Source: JAOADN01 sp049323795 (GTDB lineage Bacteria; Pseudomonadota; Alphaproteobacteria; Rhodobacterales; Rhodobacteraceae). Taken from it: 49,563 bases of DNA. Each line of letters starts with the position of its first letter. The stretch's first letter is position 1. The stretch is from the NCBI GenBank assembly GCA_049323795.1, contig JBMOOH010000057.1:1-49563 (forward strand), written 5' to 3'. The position numbers and the translations under genes are program-made. The notes below the pieces were generated by a model. The model saw only the letters and a program-made list of their open reading frames with translations, was not told where the DNA came from and did not search any database. This document shows positions 1 through 8,130 of this stretch, piece after piece.

Positions 1-2
1 AG

Positions 3-107
3 CGCACGAAGGAAGCCGTCTGGCGCAGGATCGGATCAATCCTCGACCACTTCACAGCGCAAGAATGCGAAAACTATATCCGAAACGCCGGATACGGTTC
101 CGTCTAG
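3..107 (+). CDS. IS630-family transposase, C-terminal fragment (cut by window edge)
   Basis: The first 34 codons read in frame to a TAG stop and end in ECENYIRNAGYGSV. That ending is typical of IS630-family DDE transposases, whose C-termini commonly read ECANY..AGY. Only the tail is present; the catalytic DDE domain would lie to the left of the window. The IS right end should lie shortly after the stop; CTAG, the target I recall for IS630, occurs at 104-107 and 120-123, but I cannot place the terminal repeat. The family call rests on this short tail only. Confidence 0.8.
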   Translation, partial: RTKEAVWRRIGSILDHFTAQECENYIRNAGYGSV

Positions 108-188
108 AGTCATCCCGCTCTAGGCGGGGGCGCCGCCGTCCCGTCCCGGCCTCATGCGCCGGGTCCGGGGCCCTGTGCCCCTCGGATC

Positions 189-1208
189 CTAGACCAGCGA
201 ATACATCCCCTCGTAGATCGGCGACACCGTATCGACCTCGAAGAGCGACGACACGCTGGTTCCGTTCCAGATGTTCAGGATGGCCTGCGCGAACATCGGC
301 GCGGTCGGAATGATACGGATGTTCGGGGCCGATTTCACCGCCTGCGTCGGCTCGATCGTGTCGGTGATGACCAGCCGCTTCATGACCGACTTCGACACCC
401 GCTCGACCGCCGGGCCCGACAGGACACCGTGGGTGATGTAGGAATGGACCTCGGCGGCGCCGTGCTCGATGAGCAGTTCGGCCGCCTTGCAGAGCGTCCC
501 GGCGGTGTCGCAGATGTCGTCCACGATGATGCAGATCTGGCCCGCCACGTCGCCGATCACCGTCATCTCGGCCACTTCGCCTGCCCGGATGCGGCGCTTG
601 TCCACGATGGCCAGACCCGAGCCGATCCGCTGGGCCAGTTCCCGCGCCCGCGCGACGCCGCCGACGTCCGGAGAGACGACCGTGACCTTGTCGAGCTTGC
701 CCTTGAACTGGTGCTCGATGTCGAGCGCGAAGATCGGGGCGGCATAGAGGTTGTCGACGGGAATGTCGAAGAACCCCTGGATCTGGGCGGCATGGAGGTC
801 CATCGTCAGGACCCGGTCCACCCCCGCCTCGGTCAGCAGGTTCGCGACGAGCTTGGCGCTGATCGGCGTCCGGGCCTTGGCGCGGCGGTCCTGGCGGGCG
901 TAGCCGAAATAGGGGATCACCGCCGAAATCCGCGCGGCCGACGACCGGCGCAGCGCGTCGGTCATGATGAGAAGTTCCATCAGGTTGTCGTTCGCCGGGT
1001 TCGACGTGGACTGGATGATGTACATGTCCTCGCCGCGGACATTCTCGAAGACCTCGACGAAGATCTCCTGGTCGTTGAAGCGTTCGACCCGCGCCTGCAC
1101 GAGCCCGACGTTCGTTCCGCGGTGCAGCGACATCCGCCGGGCGATGGCGTTGGCGAGCGGACGGTTGGCGTTGCCGGAAATGAGTTTCGGCTCCGTCATC
1201 GCAGGCAT
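189..1208 (-). CDS. prs: Ribose-phosphate pyrophosphokinase (PRPP synthetase)
   Basis: Makes PRPP from ribose 5-phosphate and ATP in the cytoplasm, feeding purine, pyrimidine, histidine, tryptophan and NAD synthesis. The 339-aa product has the family hallmarks in order: FGYARQDRR at about residues 101-109, TMDLHA near 136-140, SPDVGG near 169, the KRR flexible-loop basic residues near 194-196, and the PRPP-binding loop IVDDICDTAGTL near 228-239. The start at 1208 (MPAMTEPKL) is chosen because AGGAAGGAG lies 6 nt upstream; the ATG at 1199 is an alternative. Length is close to the family norm of about 315-340. It is transcribed divergently from the isomerase-like gene at 1334. purE and purK lie about 12 kb away but are not linked to it. 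Confidence 0.97.
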   Translation of the reverse strand: MPAMTEPKLISGNANRPLANAIARRMSLHRGTNVGLVQARVERFNDQEIFVEVFENVRGEDMYIIQSTSNPANDNLMELLIMTDALRRSSAARISAVIPYFGYARQDRRAKARTPISAKLVANLLTEAGVDRVLTMDLHAAQIQGFFDIPVDNLYAAPIFALDIEHQFKGKLDKVTVVSPDVGGVARARELAQRIGSGLAIVDKRRIRAGEVAEMTVIGDVAGQICIIVDDICDTAGTLCKAAELLIEHGAAEVHSYITHGVLSGPAVERVSKSVMKRLVITDTIEPTQAVKSAPNIRIIPTAPMFAQAILNIWNGTSVSSLFEVDTVSPIYEGMYSLV

Positions 1209-1333
1209 GGGGGGCTCCTTCCTGCGCCGATCCCCGCGGCGCGTGACGGATTCGTGACGTTGCGCACCGCTTATCACCCCGCTAGCCTGGCGGCAAACCG
1301 AAGCCTGCCGCCTTTCCAATCCCGGAGTTCATC

Positions 1334-1930
1334 TTGGCGCATATCGACTATTTCCTCGCGCCACAGTCTCCCTACGTCTATCTCGCAGGCCGCCGCCCGT
1401 GGGAGATCGCGGCACGGCACGGCGCGACGCTGACGGTGAAGCCCCTCGACGTGGCGCAGCTCTTTCCCCGGACCGGCGGAAAGGTCCAGGCCGAGAGGCA
1501 TCCGTCGCGGAACGAATATGCCGCACAGGACCGTGTGCGGCAGGCGCGGAAGCTGGGCCTGCCGCTCGACGCCGACCCGGTGTTCCGCGGCGCCAATCCC
1601 GCGCCCGCCTCCTACGCGATCATCGCGGCGCAGGCGGCGGGCGGGGGCGATCTGGCGGGACTCGTCGCGGCGCTTGCCCGCGCCATGTGGGCGGAGGGAA
1701 GGGATATCTCGGAGGACGAGGTGATCCGTCCGGCGCTGGCGGCCAGCGGATTCCCGGAAGACGTCGCCGACCGCGGAATGCTCATGGCTGCCGACACCTA
1801 TTCCGCGAACCTCGAAGAGGCGGTGCTGCGGGGGGTGTTCGGCGTGCCCTTCTTCATCACGGGCGAGGCGAGGTTCTGGGGGCAGGACCGGCTCGACGAT
1901 CTCGACGCGCATCTCGGTGGGCGGCTGTGA
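1334..1930 (+). CDS. 2-hydroxychromene-2-carboxylate isomerase-like protein (DsbA/GST-kappa fold)
   Basis: A 198-aa thioredoxin-fold protein of the HCCA-isomerase/kappa-GST family, which uses glutathione to isomerise aromatic degradation intermediates. Family features are the N-terminal IDYFLAPQSPYVYLAG strand-turn-helix, the RTGGKVQAERHPSRNEY segment, and GVFGVPFFITGEARFWGQDRLDDL near the C-terminus, where VPFF is the cis-proline turn that sits against the glutathione site. The start is TTG at 1334 with GGAG 7-8 nt upstream; no better ATG exists. The stop overlaps the start of the next gene (TGATG at 1928-1932), so the two are co-translated. No other aromatic catabolism genes are nearby, so the true substrate is unknown. 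Confidence 0.85.
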   Translation: MAHIDYFLAPQSPYVYLAGRRPWEIAARHGATLTVKPLDVAQLFPRTGGKVQAERHPSRNEYAAQDRVRQARKLGLPLDADPVFRGANPAPASYAIIAAQAAGGGDLAGLVAALARAMWAEGRDISEDEVIRPALAASGFPEDVADRGMLMAADTYSANLEEAVLRGVFGVPFFITGEARFWGQDRLDDLDAHLGGRL

Positions 1931-2736
1931 TGGACATGCGCGTGGGGGCGGGAGTGTTCTCGCAGGCCTTCGGGCAGGGGCCGCGGAAGGCGCTTGCGCT
2001 GCACTGTTCGCTCGCCCGGTCGTCGGCCTGGGCGGGGATGGCGGCGCGGCTTGCCGACCGGCTGACGATGACGGCGATCGACCTGCCGGGTCACGGGCAG
2101 TCCCCGGACTGGGACGGGACCGGGGACTACACCGCGCTCTGCGCCAGGGTCGGATCGGGCTTCATCCCGGAGCCGGTGGACCTGATCGGCCATTCCGGCG
2201 GCGCGGTCGCGGCACTGCAGATCGCTCTGGCCCGGCCCGCGATGGTCAGGACGCTCACGCTGGTCGAGCCGGTGCTGTTTGCCGCCGCCGCCGGCACCCC
2301 CGCGGGCCGCGCCCATGCCGCGGCGATGGCCCCGGTCTGGGAGCGCGAGAGGGCGGGCGACCGCGACGGGGCGGCCGCGCATTTCACCGGCCTCTGGGGG
2401 ACGGGCAGGGCCTGGGGCGATCTCGACCCGCGGCAGCGCCGGTACATCTCCGACCGCATCCATCTGATCGGGGCGGGGATGGCGGGGCTTCTCCACGACT
2501 CGGGCAATGTTCTCGGGGCCGGCCGGCTTGAAAGCCTGACGATGCCGGTCATGCTGGTTTCGGGTGCGGCCTCGCCCCCGGTGATCCACGCAATCGCCGA
2601 GGCGGTTGCGGCGCGGCTGCCGGATGTGGGCGTGGCCGAGGTTCCGGGCGCCGGTCACATGCTGCCGATCACGCATCCCGGGCCTGTGGCGGGCGTCGTG
2701 GCCGCCAATCTCGAGCGCGCGCTCGAGCGGATCTGA
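1930..2736 (+). CDS. Alpha/beta hydrolase
   Basis: A 268-aa alpha/beta-hydrolase-fold protein. The nucleophile elbow GHSGG is at about residues 87-91 (Ser89), HCSLA near residue 25 matches the oxyanion-hole strand, DLPGHGQS is at about 51-58, and the catalytic His lies in GAGHMLP near residue 243. It has no signal peptide and is probably cytoplasmic. The start overlaps the stop of the isomerase-like gene (TGATG), implying a two-gene operon. The fold alone does not give the substrate; esterase, lactonase or C-C hydrolase activity are all possible. The gene ends 156 bp before the convergent threonine aldolase. Confidence 0.9.
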   Translation: MDMRVGAGVFSQAFGQGPRKALALHCSLARSSAWAGMAARLADRLTMTAIDLPGHGQSPDWDGTGDYTALCARVGSGFIPEPVDLIGHSGGAVAALQIALARPAMVRTLTLVEPVLFAAAAGTPAGRAHAAAMAPVWERERAGDRDGAAAHFTGLWGTGRAWGDLDPRQRRYISDRIHLIGAGMAGLLHDSGNVLGAGRLESLTMPVMLVSGAASPPVIHAIAEAVAARLPDVGVAEVPGAGHMLPITHPGPVAGVVAANLERALERI

Positions 2737-2820
2737 CGCCGAGAGGCCATGCCCAGCCCCCGGCAGGGCCAGGCGCCGCCGGATGCCGGACGCCGGCGTT
2801 GGCGGAGGCGTTCCGGCGGC

Positions 2821-2862
2821 CGGAATCCGGTCGGAATGCAGCCGGAATGCAGCCGGAATGCA
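2821..2862. repeat. 11-bp tandem repeat in convergent intergenic spacer
   Basis: Between the convergent hydrolase and threonine aldolase genes the unit CGGAATGCAGC occurs at 2832-2842 and 2843-2853, a truncated copy follows at 2854-2862, and a degenerate copy (CGGAATCCGGT) precedes at 2821-2831. The 11-bp period is close to one DNA helical turn. No gene is seen in 2737-2892. It may be a simple slippage repeat. Confidence 0.7.
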
Positions 2863-2892
2863 CGGGCCGCACCGCCGGTTGCCGCTGTCCTG

Positions 2893-3945
2893 TCATCCCC
2901 TGGCCGCGCCGAGAAAGGCCTCGACGTCCGCCTCTGCCGTGCACCACGAGCAGACGAGGCGCGCCGAGAGCGGTTCGTCGCCCGGCCCGTCCATCGACTG
3001 GTCGAAGGGCCAGAGGTAGTAGTCCGCGCCCCGTTCCTGTGCCCGGCGATGCCCGGCCCGGGGCCATGCGGCGAAGACGGCGTTGGCCTCGGCCGGGTGA
3101 ACGAGCGCGCCGCCCGGGAGCGCCGCCATCCCGGCCGAGAGCCGCACCGCCATGGCGTTCGCGTGCGCCGCCAGCTTCAGCCAGAGACCGTCCTTCAGGT
3201 AGGCGGCCATCTGGGCCGAGAGGTAGCGGTGCTTCGAGAGGAGGTGCCCGCCGCGCTTGCGGCGCAGCTCGAATTCCCAGGCGCGCCCGGGGTCGAAGAG
3301 GACCACGGCCTCGACCCCGAGGCAGCCGTTCTTGGACCCGCCGAAGGACAGGACCTCGACCCCGGCCTTCCAGGTCATCTCGGCCGGGGTGCAGCCCGCC
3401 GAGACGAGCGCATTGGCGAAGCGCGCCCCGTCCATGTGGACGGGCACGCCGTGCGCCCTGGCGACGGCGCAGAGCGCGGCGACTTCGGAGGGGCGATAGA
3501 CGGTTCCGGCCTCGGTCGCATTGGTGATCGTCACCATGCCGCGCTGGACGCCATGGACGACGCCCTGCGCGGTTGCCTTGAGCGCCTGGTCGAGCGCGGC
3601 GGGGGTCATCCTGCCGTGCGCGCCGGGGACGAGGGTGAGCTTCGAGCCGCCCGTGTAGAACTCGGGCGCGCCGCATTCGTCGTCCTGCGCGTGGGCGTGT
3701 TCGTGGCAGAAGACGGCACCCCATGGCGCGGTCAGGCAGGCGATGGAAAGCGCGTTGGCGGCGGTGCCTGTGGCGACGAGATAGACCGCGGCCTCGGGCG
3801 CCTCGAAGATGCGCCGGATCTCGGCCCGCACCTCGTCCATGATCGCGTCGGCGCCGTAGGAGCGGGCGAAGCCCGCGTTCGCGGCCTGAACGGCGGCCAT
3901 GATCTCGGGCGCGGCGCCCGAGGCGTTGTCGGAGGCGAAATTCAT
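2893..3945 (-). CDS. ltaE: Low-specificity L-threonine aldolase
   Basis: A PLP-dependent enzyme cleaving threonine or allo-threonine to glycine and acetaldehyde. The 350-aa product starts with the family signature MNFASDNASGAAPEI, has CHEHAHAQDDECGAPEF (active-site His region) near residues 80-96, HMDGARFANAL near 170-180 (Asp172 would contact the pyridine nitrogen), and the Schiff-base lysine in SFGGSKNG at about K205. GAGGAA lies 5 nt upstream of the ATG at 3945, and TGATG overlaps the stop of the preceding YcgN-like gene, so it is translationally coupled as the last gene of a maoC-ribF-ycgN-ltaE run. Confidence 0.93.
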   Translation of the reverse strand: MNFASDNASGAAPEIMAAVQAANAGFARSYGADAIMDEVRAEIRRIFEAPEAAVYLVATGTAANALSIACLTAPWGAVFCHEHAHAQDDECGAPEFYTGGSKLTLVPGAHGRMTPAALDQALKATAQGVVHGVQRGMVTITNATEAGTVYRPSEVAALCAVARAHGVPVHMDGARFANALVSAGCTPAEMTWKAGVEVLSFGGSKNGCLGVEAVVLFDPGRAWEFELRRKRGGHLLSKHRYLSAQMAAYLKDGLWLKLAAHANAMAVRLSAGMAALPGGALVHPAEANAVFAAWPRAGHRRAQERGADYYLWPFDQSMDGPGDEPLSARLVCSWCTAEADVEAFLGAARG

Positions 3946-4406
3946 CACGGTTCCTCGATGATGTGGTCTTCCCTGTCCTCTTCGGGGACTTCGAATTCGG
4001 GGATCGTCCAGCCCCTGACCGACATGCCCGCCCTGTGCACGCTCTCGGGATCGCCCGAGATCAGGGGGTGCCAGTCGAAGAGGGGCTTGCCTTCGGCCCT
4101 GAGGCGGTAGGCGCAGGTCGAGGGCATCCAGTAGGAGATGTCGGCAAGGTTCTTCGGGCTGAGAACGACGCAGTCCGGCACGAGCGTCTTGCGGATGCCG
4201 TACTGGCCGCAGCGGCAGGTCTCGCCGTCGAGAAGGCGGCAGGCGATCCGGGTGAAGGCGACCTCGCCGGTGTCGGCGTCCTCGAGCTTGTTCAGGCAGC
4301 ATTTCCCGCAGCCGTCGCAGAGCGCTTCCCATTCGTCGGGCGTGAGCTTCGACAGGGGCAGGGTCCAGAAACGCGGGCGGAGGGGGGCGGGCATGACCCG
4401 GGACAT
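3945..4406 (-). CDS. YcgN/UPF0260-family cysteine-cluster protein
   Basis: A 153-aa protein of the UPF0260 (YcgN/YkgJ-type) family. The diagnostic cysteine cluster CDGCGKCCLNK (Cys30, 33, 36, 37) is followed by ACRLLDGETCRCGQYGIR and by DCVVLSP and WMPSTCAYR, typical of the full-length family and probably a metal or Fe-S binding site. The molecular function is not established. The start at 4406 gives MSRVMPAPLRPRFW; MPAPLRPRFW at 4394 is also possible. It lies 43 bp after ribF and overlaps ltaE by one base (TGATG). Confidence 0.88.
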   Translation of the reverse strand: MSRVMPAPLRPRFWTLPLSKLTPDEWEALCDGCGKCCLNKLEDADTGEVAFTRIACRLLDGETCRCGQYGIRKTLVPDCVVLSPKNLADISYWMPSTCAYRLRAEGKPLFDWHPLISGDPESVHRAGMSVRGWTIPEFEVPEEDREDHIIEEP

Positions 4407-4449
4407 TGGCGAAGGGGCGGGGGAAAGGGAAGGGGCGGGGGTGTCGGTG

Positions 4450-5388
4450 TCAGAGCGCGGCGAGGATCGCCTTCGCCCTGGCGCTGTCGTCGTCCATCTG
4501 CGCGATGAGCGCGGGGAGGCCGCCGAACGTCATCTCGGAGCGGATGTAGTCGATCAGCGCCACCGACAGGTGCTGGCCGTAGAGATCGCCCCGGAAGTCG
4601 AAGAGGAAGCTTTCGAGGTTCGGGCGGTTTTCGCCGAACATCGGCCGTACGCCGAGGCTCGCCACGCCGCCGAAGGTGCCGCGGTCGGGTCCGGTCAGGA
4701 TATCGATCTTGACCGCGTAGATGCCGAGCTTCGGCAGGTGCAGGCCCGCCACGCTCATGTTGGCGGTGGGATAGCCGAGGCCGCGCCCGCGCTTGTCGCC
4801 GTGCAGGACCTCGCCGTCGATGCGGTGCCAGTGGCCGAGCATCGCCGCCGCGTCACGGGGGCGGCCCTCGGCCAGGGCGGTGCGGATGGCGGTGGACGAC
4901 ACCTCGAGCCCGCCGATGTCGACGAGGCGCGCGACGGTGACGCCGAAGCCGTGCGCCTGGCCGAGCGCCTCGAGCGTCGCGGCCGACCCGGACCGCCCCT
5001 TGCCGAAGCGGAAGTCGGCGCCGACCGTGACGTGCCGGACGCCGAGGCCCGCCACGAGGATCTCGCCGACGAAGGCGTCCGCCGACATGCCGGCGAGCGC
5101 GGCGTCGAAGGACAGGACGTAAAGCCGCTCGACGCCCAGCTTTTCCAGCCGGTGCGCGCGCGACTCGGCGTTCATCAGGCGGAAGTCGGGGGCGGCGGGC
5201 TGAAAGAACTGCCGGGGATGCGGCTCGAAGGTGGCGACGCCGAGAGGCGCGCCGAGGGCGTCCCCGGCCGCTTTCGCCTGCCCGATCACGGACTGGTGGC
5301 CGAGGTGGACGCCGTCGAAGTTGCCAAGCGCCACCGATGCGCCCCGGTCGTCGGGCGAAAGGCCGGTCCAGTGCTGGAATTCGCGCAT
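4450..5388 (-). CDS. ribF: Bifunctional riboflavin kinase / FAD synthetase
   Basis: Converts riboflavin to FMN and then FAD. The 312-aa product has an N-terminal nucleotidyltransferase domain with LGNFDGVHLGHQ at about residues 21-32 and FEPHPRQFF just after it, and a C-terminal riboflavin kinase domain with RGLGYPTANM near residue 200 and the SFLFDFRGDLYG segment further on. The ATG at 5388 (MREFQHWTGL) is chosen because upstream in-frame sequence is not family-like. It sits 46 bp downstream of maoC in the same direction. I see no FMN riboswitch upstream. Confidence 0.96.
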   Translation of the reverse strand: MREFQHWTGLSPDDRGASVALGNFDGVHLGHQSVIGQAKAAGDALGAPLGVATFEPHPRQFFQPAAPDFRLMNAESRAHRLEKLGVERLYVLSFDAALAGMSADAFVGEILVAGLGVRHVTVGADFRFGKGRSGSAATLEALGQAHGFGVTVARLVDIGGLEVSSTAIRTALAEGRPRDAAAMLGHWHRIDGEVLHGDKRGRGLGYPTANMSVAGLHLPKLGIYAVKIDILTGPDRGTFGGVASLGVRPMFGENRPNLESFLFDFRGDLYGQHLSVALIDYIRSEMTFGGLPALIAQMDDDSARAKAILAAL

Positions 5389-5434
5389 CGCTCGGTCGCG
5401 GGCCCCGTCAGGCGGGCCGCGGGAGAGGCCCGGA

Positions 5435-5878
5435 TCAGTCGAACTTGCGGGATGGCGCCAGAACCAGCGCCTCGCCCTTGAGGACCACCGTATCGCCCAC
5501 CGCGCACTGGGTTTCAAGCGTCACCCGGCGGCGGGCATGGTCGATCGCCGCCACCTTGACCTCGGCCACCACGAGATCGCCCGGGCGGACGGGGGCCATG
5601 AACCTGAGGCTTTGCGAGAGATAGACGGTGCCGTGGCCCGGGAGCTGTTCGCCGATGACGGCCGAGACGAGGGAAGCGGTCAGGATGCCGTGGGCGATGC
5701 GGCCCTCGAAGATCGTGTCGCGGGCATAGGCGTCGTCGAGGTGGACAGGGTTCCGGTCGGTCGAGACCTCGGCGAAGAGCTCGATGTCGCGGTCGGTGAT
5801 CCGCTTCTGCAGATACCGGCTCATGCCGATCTCGATATCCTCGATGCAGATCGTGCCGCGGGGCAGGTTGTCGAGCAT
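5435..5878 (-). CDS. MaoC-family (R)-hydratase-like protein
   Basis: A 147-aa hot-dog-fold protein of the MaoC / (R)-specific enoyl-CoA hydratase family. The motif STDRNPVHLDDAYA near residues 40-53 carries the catalytic Asp and His in the form D-x-N-P-x-H, followed by GRIAHGILTASLVSAVIG. Such enzymes hydrate trans-2-enoyl-CoA, often linking beta-oxidation to PHA or ethylmalonyl-CoA metabolism. The start MLDNLPRG at 5878 has GGAAGG about 8 nt upstream; a start 7 codons earlier is possible. It heads the run maoC-ribF-ycgN-ltaE and has a candidate promoter and inverted repeat upstream at 5943-5999. Confidence 0.88.
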   Translation of the reverse strand: MLDNLPRGTICIEDIEIGMSRYLQKRITDRDIELFAEVSTDRNPVHLDDAYARDTIFEGRIAHGILTASLVSAVIGEQLPGHGTVYLSQSLRFMAPVRPGDLVVAEVKVAAIDHARRRVTLETQCAVGDTVVLKGEALVLAPSRKFD

Positions 5879-5942
5879 CTTCTCACCTTCCGGTCGCATC
5901 GCGCGGTCCGTGCTGCGCCGCAGCCAAGAGTCGCCAGCCGGA

Positions 5943-5999
5943 ACGATAGCGCGGTAACAAAATTTCGCAATACTGCATTCAATCGCAACAGAGTTGCGA
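5943..5999 (-). promoter_or_regulatory. Candidate promoter and operator-like inverted repeat upstream of maoC
   Basis: Reading the reverse strand, TTGCGA (5970-5965) and TATCGT (5948-5943) form a possible -35/-10 pair with a 16-bp spacer. Upstream of it is a perfect 7-bp inverted repeat TCGCAAC-AGA-GTTGCGA (5983-5999), and the TTGCGA half-site also recurs as the -35. This AT-richer stretch lies in the 135-bp gap between the HAD gene and maoC. The layout would suit a regulator site, but no regulator is implied by the sequence. Confidence 0.35.
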
Positions 6000-6013
6000 G
6001 ACGGATTTCTGCG

Positions 6014-6892
6014 TCAGCGAAGCTTTCCGATCGCGAAGGTGGGCAGGACCTGTTTCCCGGAGAGCCACGATCCGAGCAGGCCGGGGTCGGGGTTGTCGGG
6101 ATCGGGGCCGAATCTCCCGGCCTCGATCCCGCCGGTCACGAAGAGCGTGTCGATGCCTTCGCCGACGCCGCCCTCGATGTCGGTGCCGAAGCCGTCGCCG
6201 ATGGCGAGGATGCGCGTGGGGTCGATGTCGCGGCCCGCGGCGGCGAGGCGGCGCCGGGCGAGGTCGTAGATCGGGGACCAGGGCTTGCCGAAGTAGAGGC
6301 TCTCTCCCCCCATCCGGGTGTAGAGCTGCGCGAGCGCGCCTGCACAGTAGATCCGGCGGTCGCCGAAATCGACGACGAGATCGGGGTTGGCGCAGAGGAG
6401 CCTGAGGCCCTTCGTCCTGGCAAGGAGGAAGCGGGCGCTGTAGTCCCCGGGGACGTCCCTGTCCTCGTCGAAGGGGCCGGTGCAGACGATGCCTTCGGCG
6501 TCTTCGAGGGGGACCCGTTCGACGGGGACCGCGGCGGCGTGTTCGGGCGGGGCGATGAAGAAGCCGTCGTCCTTTGCGGGGCCGAGGTGCCAGACGCGGC
6601 GGCCGACGAGTCCGGAGAAGAGCGCGTCCTGCGCGGCGTCGCCCGAGGAGACGATCATGTCCCACGCGGCGCGGGGCACGCCCATGCGGTCGAGTTGGGT
6701 CTGGACGGACTGGTGCGGGCGGGGGGCGTTCGTCATCAGGACGACGGTGCCGCCCCCGGCGCGGAAGGCCCGCAGGGCGGCCACCGCGGCGGGGAAGGGG
6801 ACGCGGCCGTTGTGGAGGCACCCCCAGAGGTCGCAGTAGAGGGCGTCGTAGCGGCCGGAGACGGCGGCGAGGGAGGGGAGGATGTCGGTCAT
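6014..6892 (-). CDS. HAD superfamily class IIA hydrolase (TIGR01459-type)
   Basis: A 292-aa haloacid-dehalogenase-fold phosphatase. Motif I is YDALYCDLWGCLHNG near residues 15-29; the W in place of the second Asp is characteristic of this subfamily. VVLMTNAPRP gives motif II, KPWSPIYDLA the motif III lysine and ILAIGDGFGTDIEGG the motif IV acidic residues. Natural substrates are unknown; class IIA relatives include NagD and phosphoglycolate phosphatases. The ATG at 6892 is the natural start. It is followed by the maoC operon on the same strand and preceded by the intergenic inverted-repeat element at 6950-7095. Confidence 0.9.
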   Translation of the reverse strand: MTDILPSLAAVSGRYDALYCDLWGCLHNGRVPFPAAVAALRAFRAGGGTVVLMTNAPRPHQSVQTQLDRMGVPRAAWDMIVSSGDAAQDALFSGLVGRRVWHLGPAKDDGFFIAPPEHAAAVPVERVPLEDAEGIVCTGPFDEDRDVPGDYSARFLLARTKGLRLLCANPDLVVDFGDRRIYCAGALAQLYTRMGGESLYFGKPWSPIYDLARRRLAAAGRDIDPTRILAIGDGFGTDIEGGVGEGIDTLFVTGGIEAGRFGPDPDNPDPGLLGSWLSGKQVLPTFAIGKLR

Positions 6893-6949
6893 GGGGCCTT
6901 CGCTACGCGGGGCGGGGGCGGGATGCAATGGTGGTGGCATGTGGCGCGC

Positions 6950-7095
6950 ACCACCCGCCCTGTCCCTCCCCCGCGGGGGAGGGGAGGCTGTTCGGGACGG
7001 GTCCCTCTGCACCCGGCCCGGGCCTGCCGGCGGGAAGGGGCGGGGACATCGGGTGGTGATCCTTCCCTGCCCCGCCGGGGGAGGGACAGGGCGGG
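6950..7095. repeat. Intergenic element with 19-bp inverted ends and internal palindrome
   Basis: The spacer between the HAD and pyrophosphatase genes holds CCCGCCCTGTCCCTCCCCC at 6954-6972 and its exact reverse complement at 7077-7095. Just outside the left arm and inside the right arm, CACCACCC (6950-6957) and GGGTGGTG (7051-7058) are also complementary. The left arm runs into a perfect 20-bp palindrome (CCCTCCCCCGCGGGGGAGGG, 6964-6983). No ORF is present. It could be a MITE-like or REP-like repeat or a large RNA hairpin. Confidence 0.65.
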
Positions 7096-7108
7096 GCTCC
7101 CCCCCGTC

Positions 7109-8029
7109 TCAGATCTTCAGCGCCGGGATGATCTGCTTCTTGCGGCTCACGATCCCCGGCAGGACCACCGTATCGCCCGCGACGTGGCAGCCGAAGGATG
7201 CCTCGGCGATCCGCTTCACGAAGTCGTTCGGGACCAGCAGCGTCGCCTCCTCCTTCACGATGTCCACGACGAAGAGCATGACCTGATCGGCCCCGTCCTC
7301 GCTCGCGACGGCCTTCATGCAGTCCATCAGGCCGGCCTTGCGGTCCAGGACGACCTTCGGCGCGGTCGTCTCGAGGACCGATATGCGAAGCTCCTTGCCG
7401 TCGATGGTGTATTCCTTCGAATCCATGCGGAGGAGTTCCGCGTCGGAGAAGGCCGAGACGTCGGACTTTGCCTCGAACATCCTGGCCGCCAGATCGGGAA
7501 TCGAGACGCCGAGGCCCGCCGCCAGCTTCTCGGCCACGGCCCTGTCGTGCGGCGTCGTGGTGGGCGAGCGGAATGCGAGCGTGTCGGAGAGGATGCAGGA
7601 GAGCATCGCGCCGCGGATTTCCTTCGGCGCCTTTGCCACCGCATCGCCCATCAGGTCGAACATGAGCGTCGCAGTGCAGGCAAGCGGTCGGATGGTGATG
7701 TCGATCGGCGACCTGGTCCTGAGCCCGCCGACCAGCATGTGGTGGTCGATGATCGCCGTGATCTCGGCGTCGTTGATGCTGGCCGGCAGTTCGGCGGGGT
7801 TGTTCGTGTCGACGATCACCACCTTGTCGCCCGCGGCCACGTCCGGGATGATCTCGGGCTTCGGCAGACCCCAGTGCCTCAGCACGAACGCGGCTTCCGT
7901 GTTCGGCTCGCCGAGGAGAACAGGCTTTGCACGGGTGCCCATCACCTCGGACAGATACCACGCCCAGATGATGGGCGAGCCGGTCGAGTCCGTATCGGGG
8001 GACTTGTGGCCGAAGACCTTGATCGTCAT
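7109..8029 (-). CDS. ppaC: Manganese-dependent inorganic pyrophosphatase (family II)
   Basis: Hydrolyses pyrophosphate to phosphate. The 306-aa length matches family II (DHH) pyrophosphatases. Signatures in order: FGHKSPDTDS at residues 6-15 (metal-binding His and Asp), DTNNPAEL near 74-81, the DHH triad in IIDHHML near 93-99, LSDTLAFRSPTTTPHD in the middle, and the C-terminal substrate-binding SRKKQ near residue 295. Mn2+ or Co2+ normally activates this family. The start at 8029 has no competing upstream start. Confidence 0.96.
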   Translation of the reverse strand: MTIKVFGHKSPDTDSTGSPIIWAWYLSEVMGTRAKPVLLGEPNTEAAFVLRHWGLPKPEIIPDVAAGDKVVIVDTNNPAELPASINDAEITAIIDHHMLVGGLRTRSPIDITIRPLACTATLMFDLMGDAVAKAPKEIRGAMLSCILSDTLAFRSPTTTPHDRAVAEKLAAGLGVSIPDLAARMFEAKSDVSAFSDAELLRMDSKEYTIDGKELRISVLETTAPKVVLDRKAGLMDCMKAVASEDGADQVMLFVVDIVKEEATLLVPNDFVKRIAEASFGCHVAGDTVVLPGIVSRKKQIIPALKI

Positions 8030-8130
8030 GTGAATCGCTTCCGTGGGCAGACCGGTTCGCGCGCCTTATAGGCCCGCTCCGCGGCCTTGTCATCCGCATC
8101 TCGAAGCGGGCGCTGCGCCGCGGCAGCCGG

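Noticed and set aside
5879..6013. FMN riboswitch for the ribF operon
   Set aside because: I see none of the conserved RFN-element helices; only a simple dyad and promoter-like boxes.
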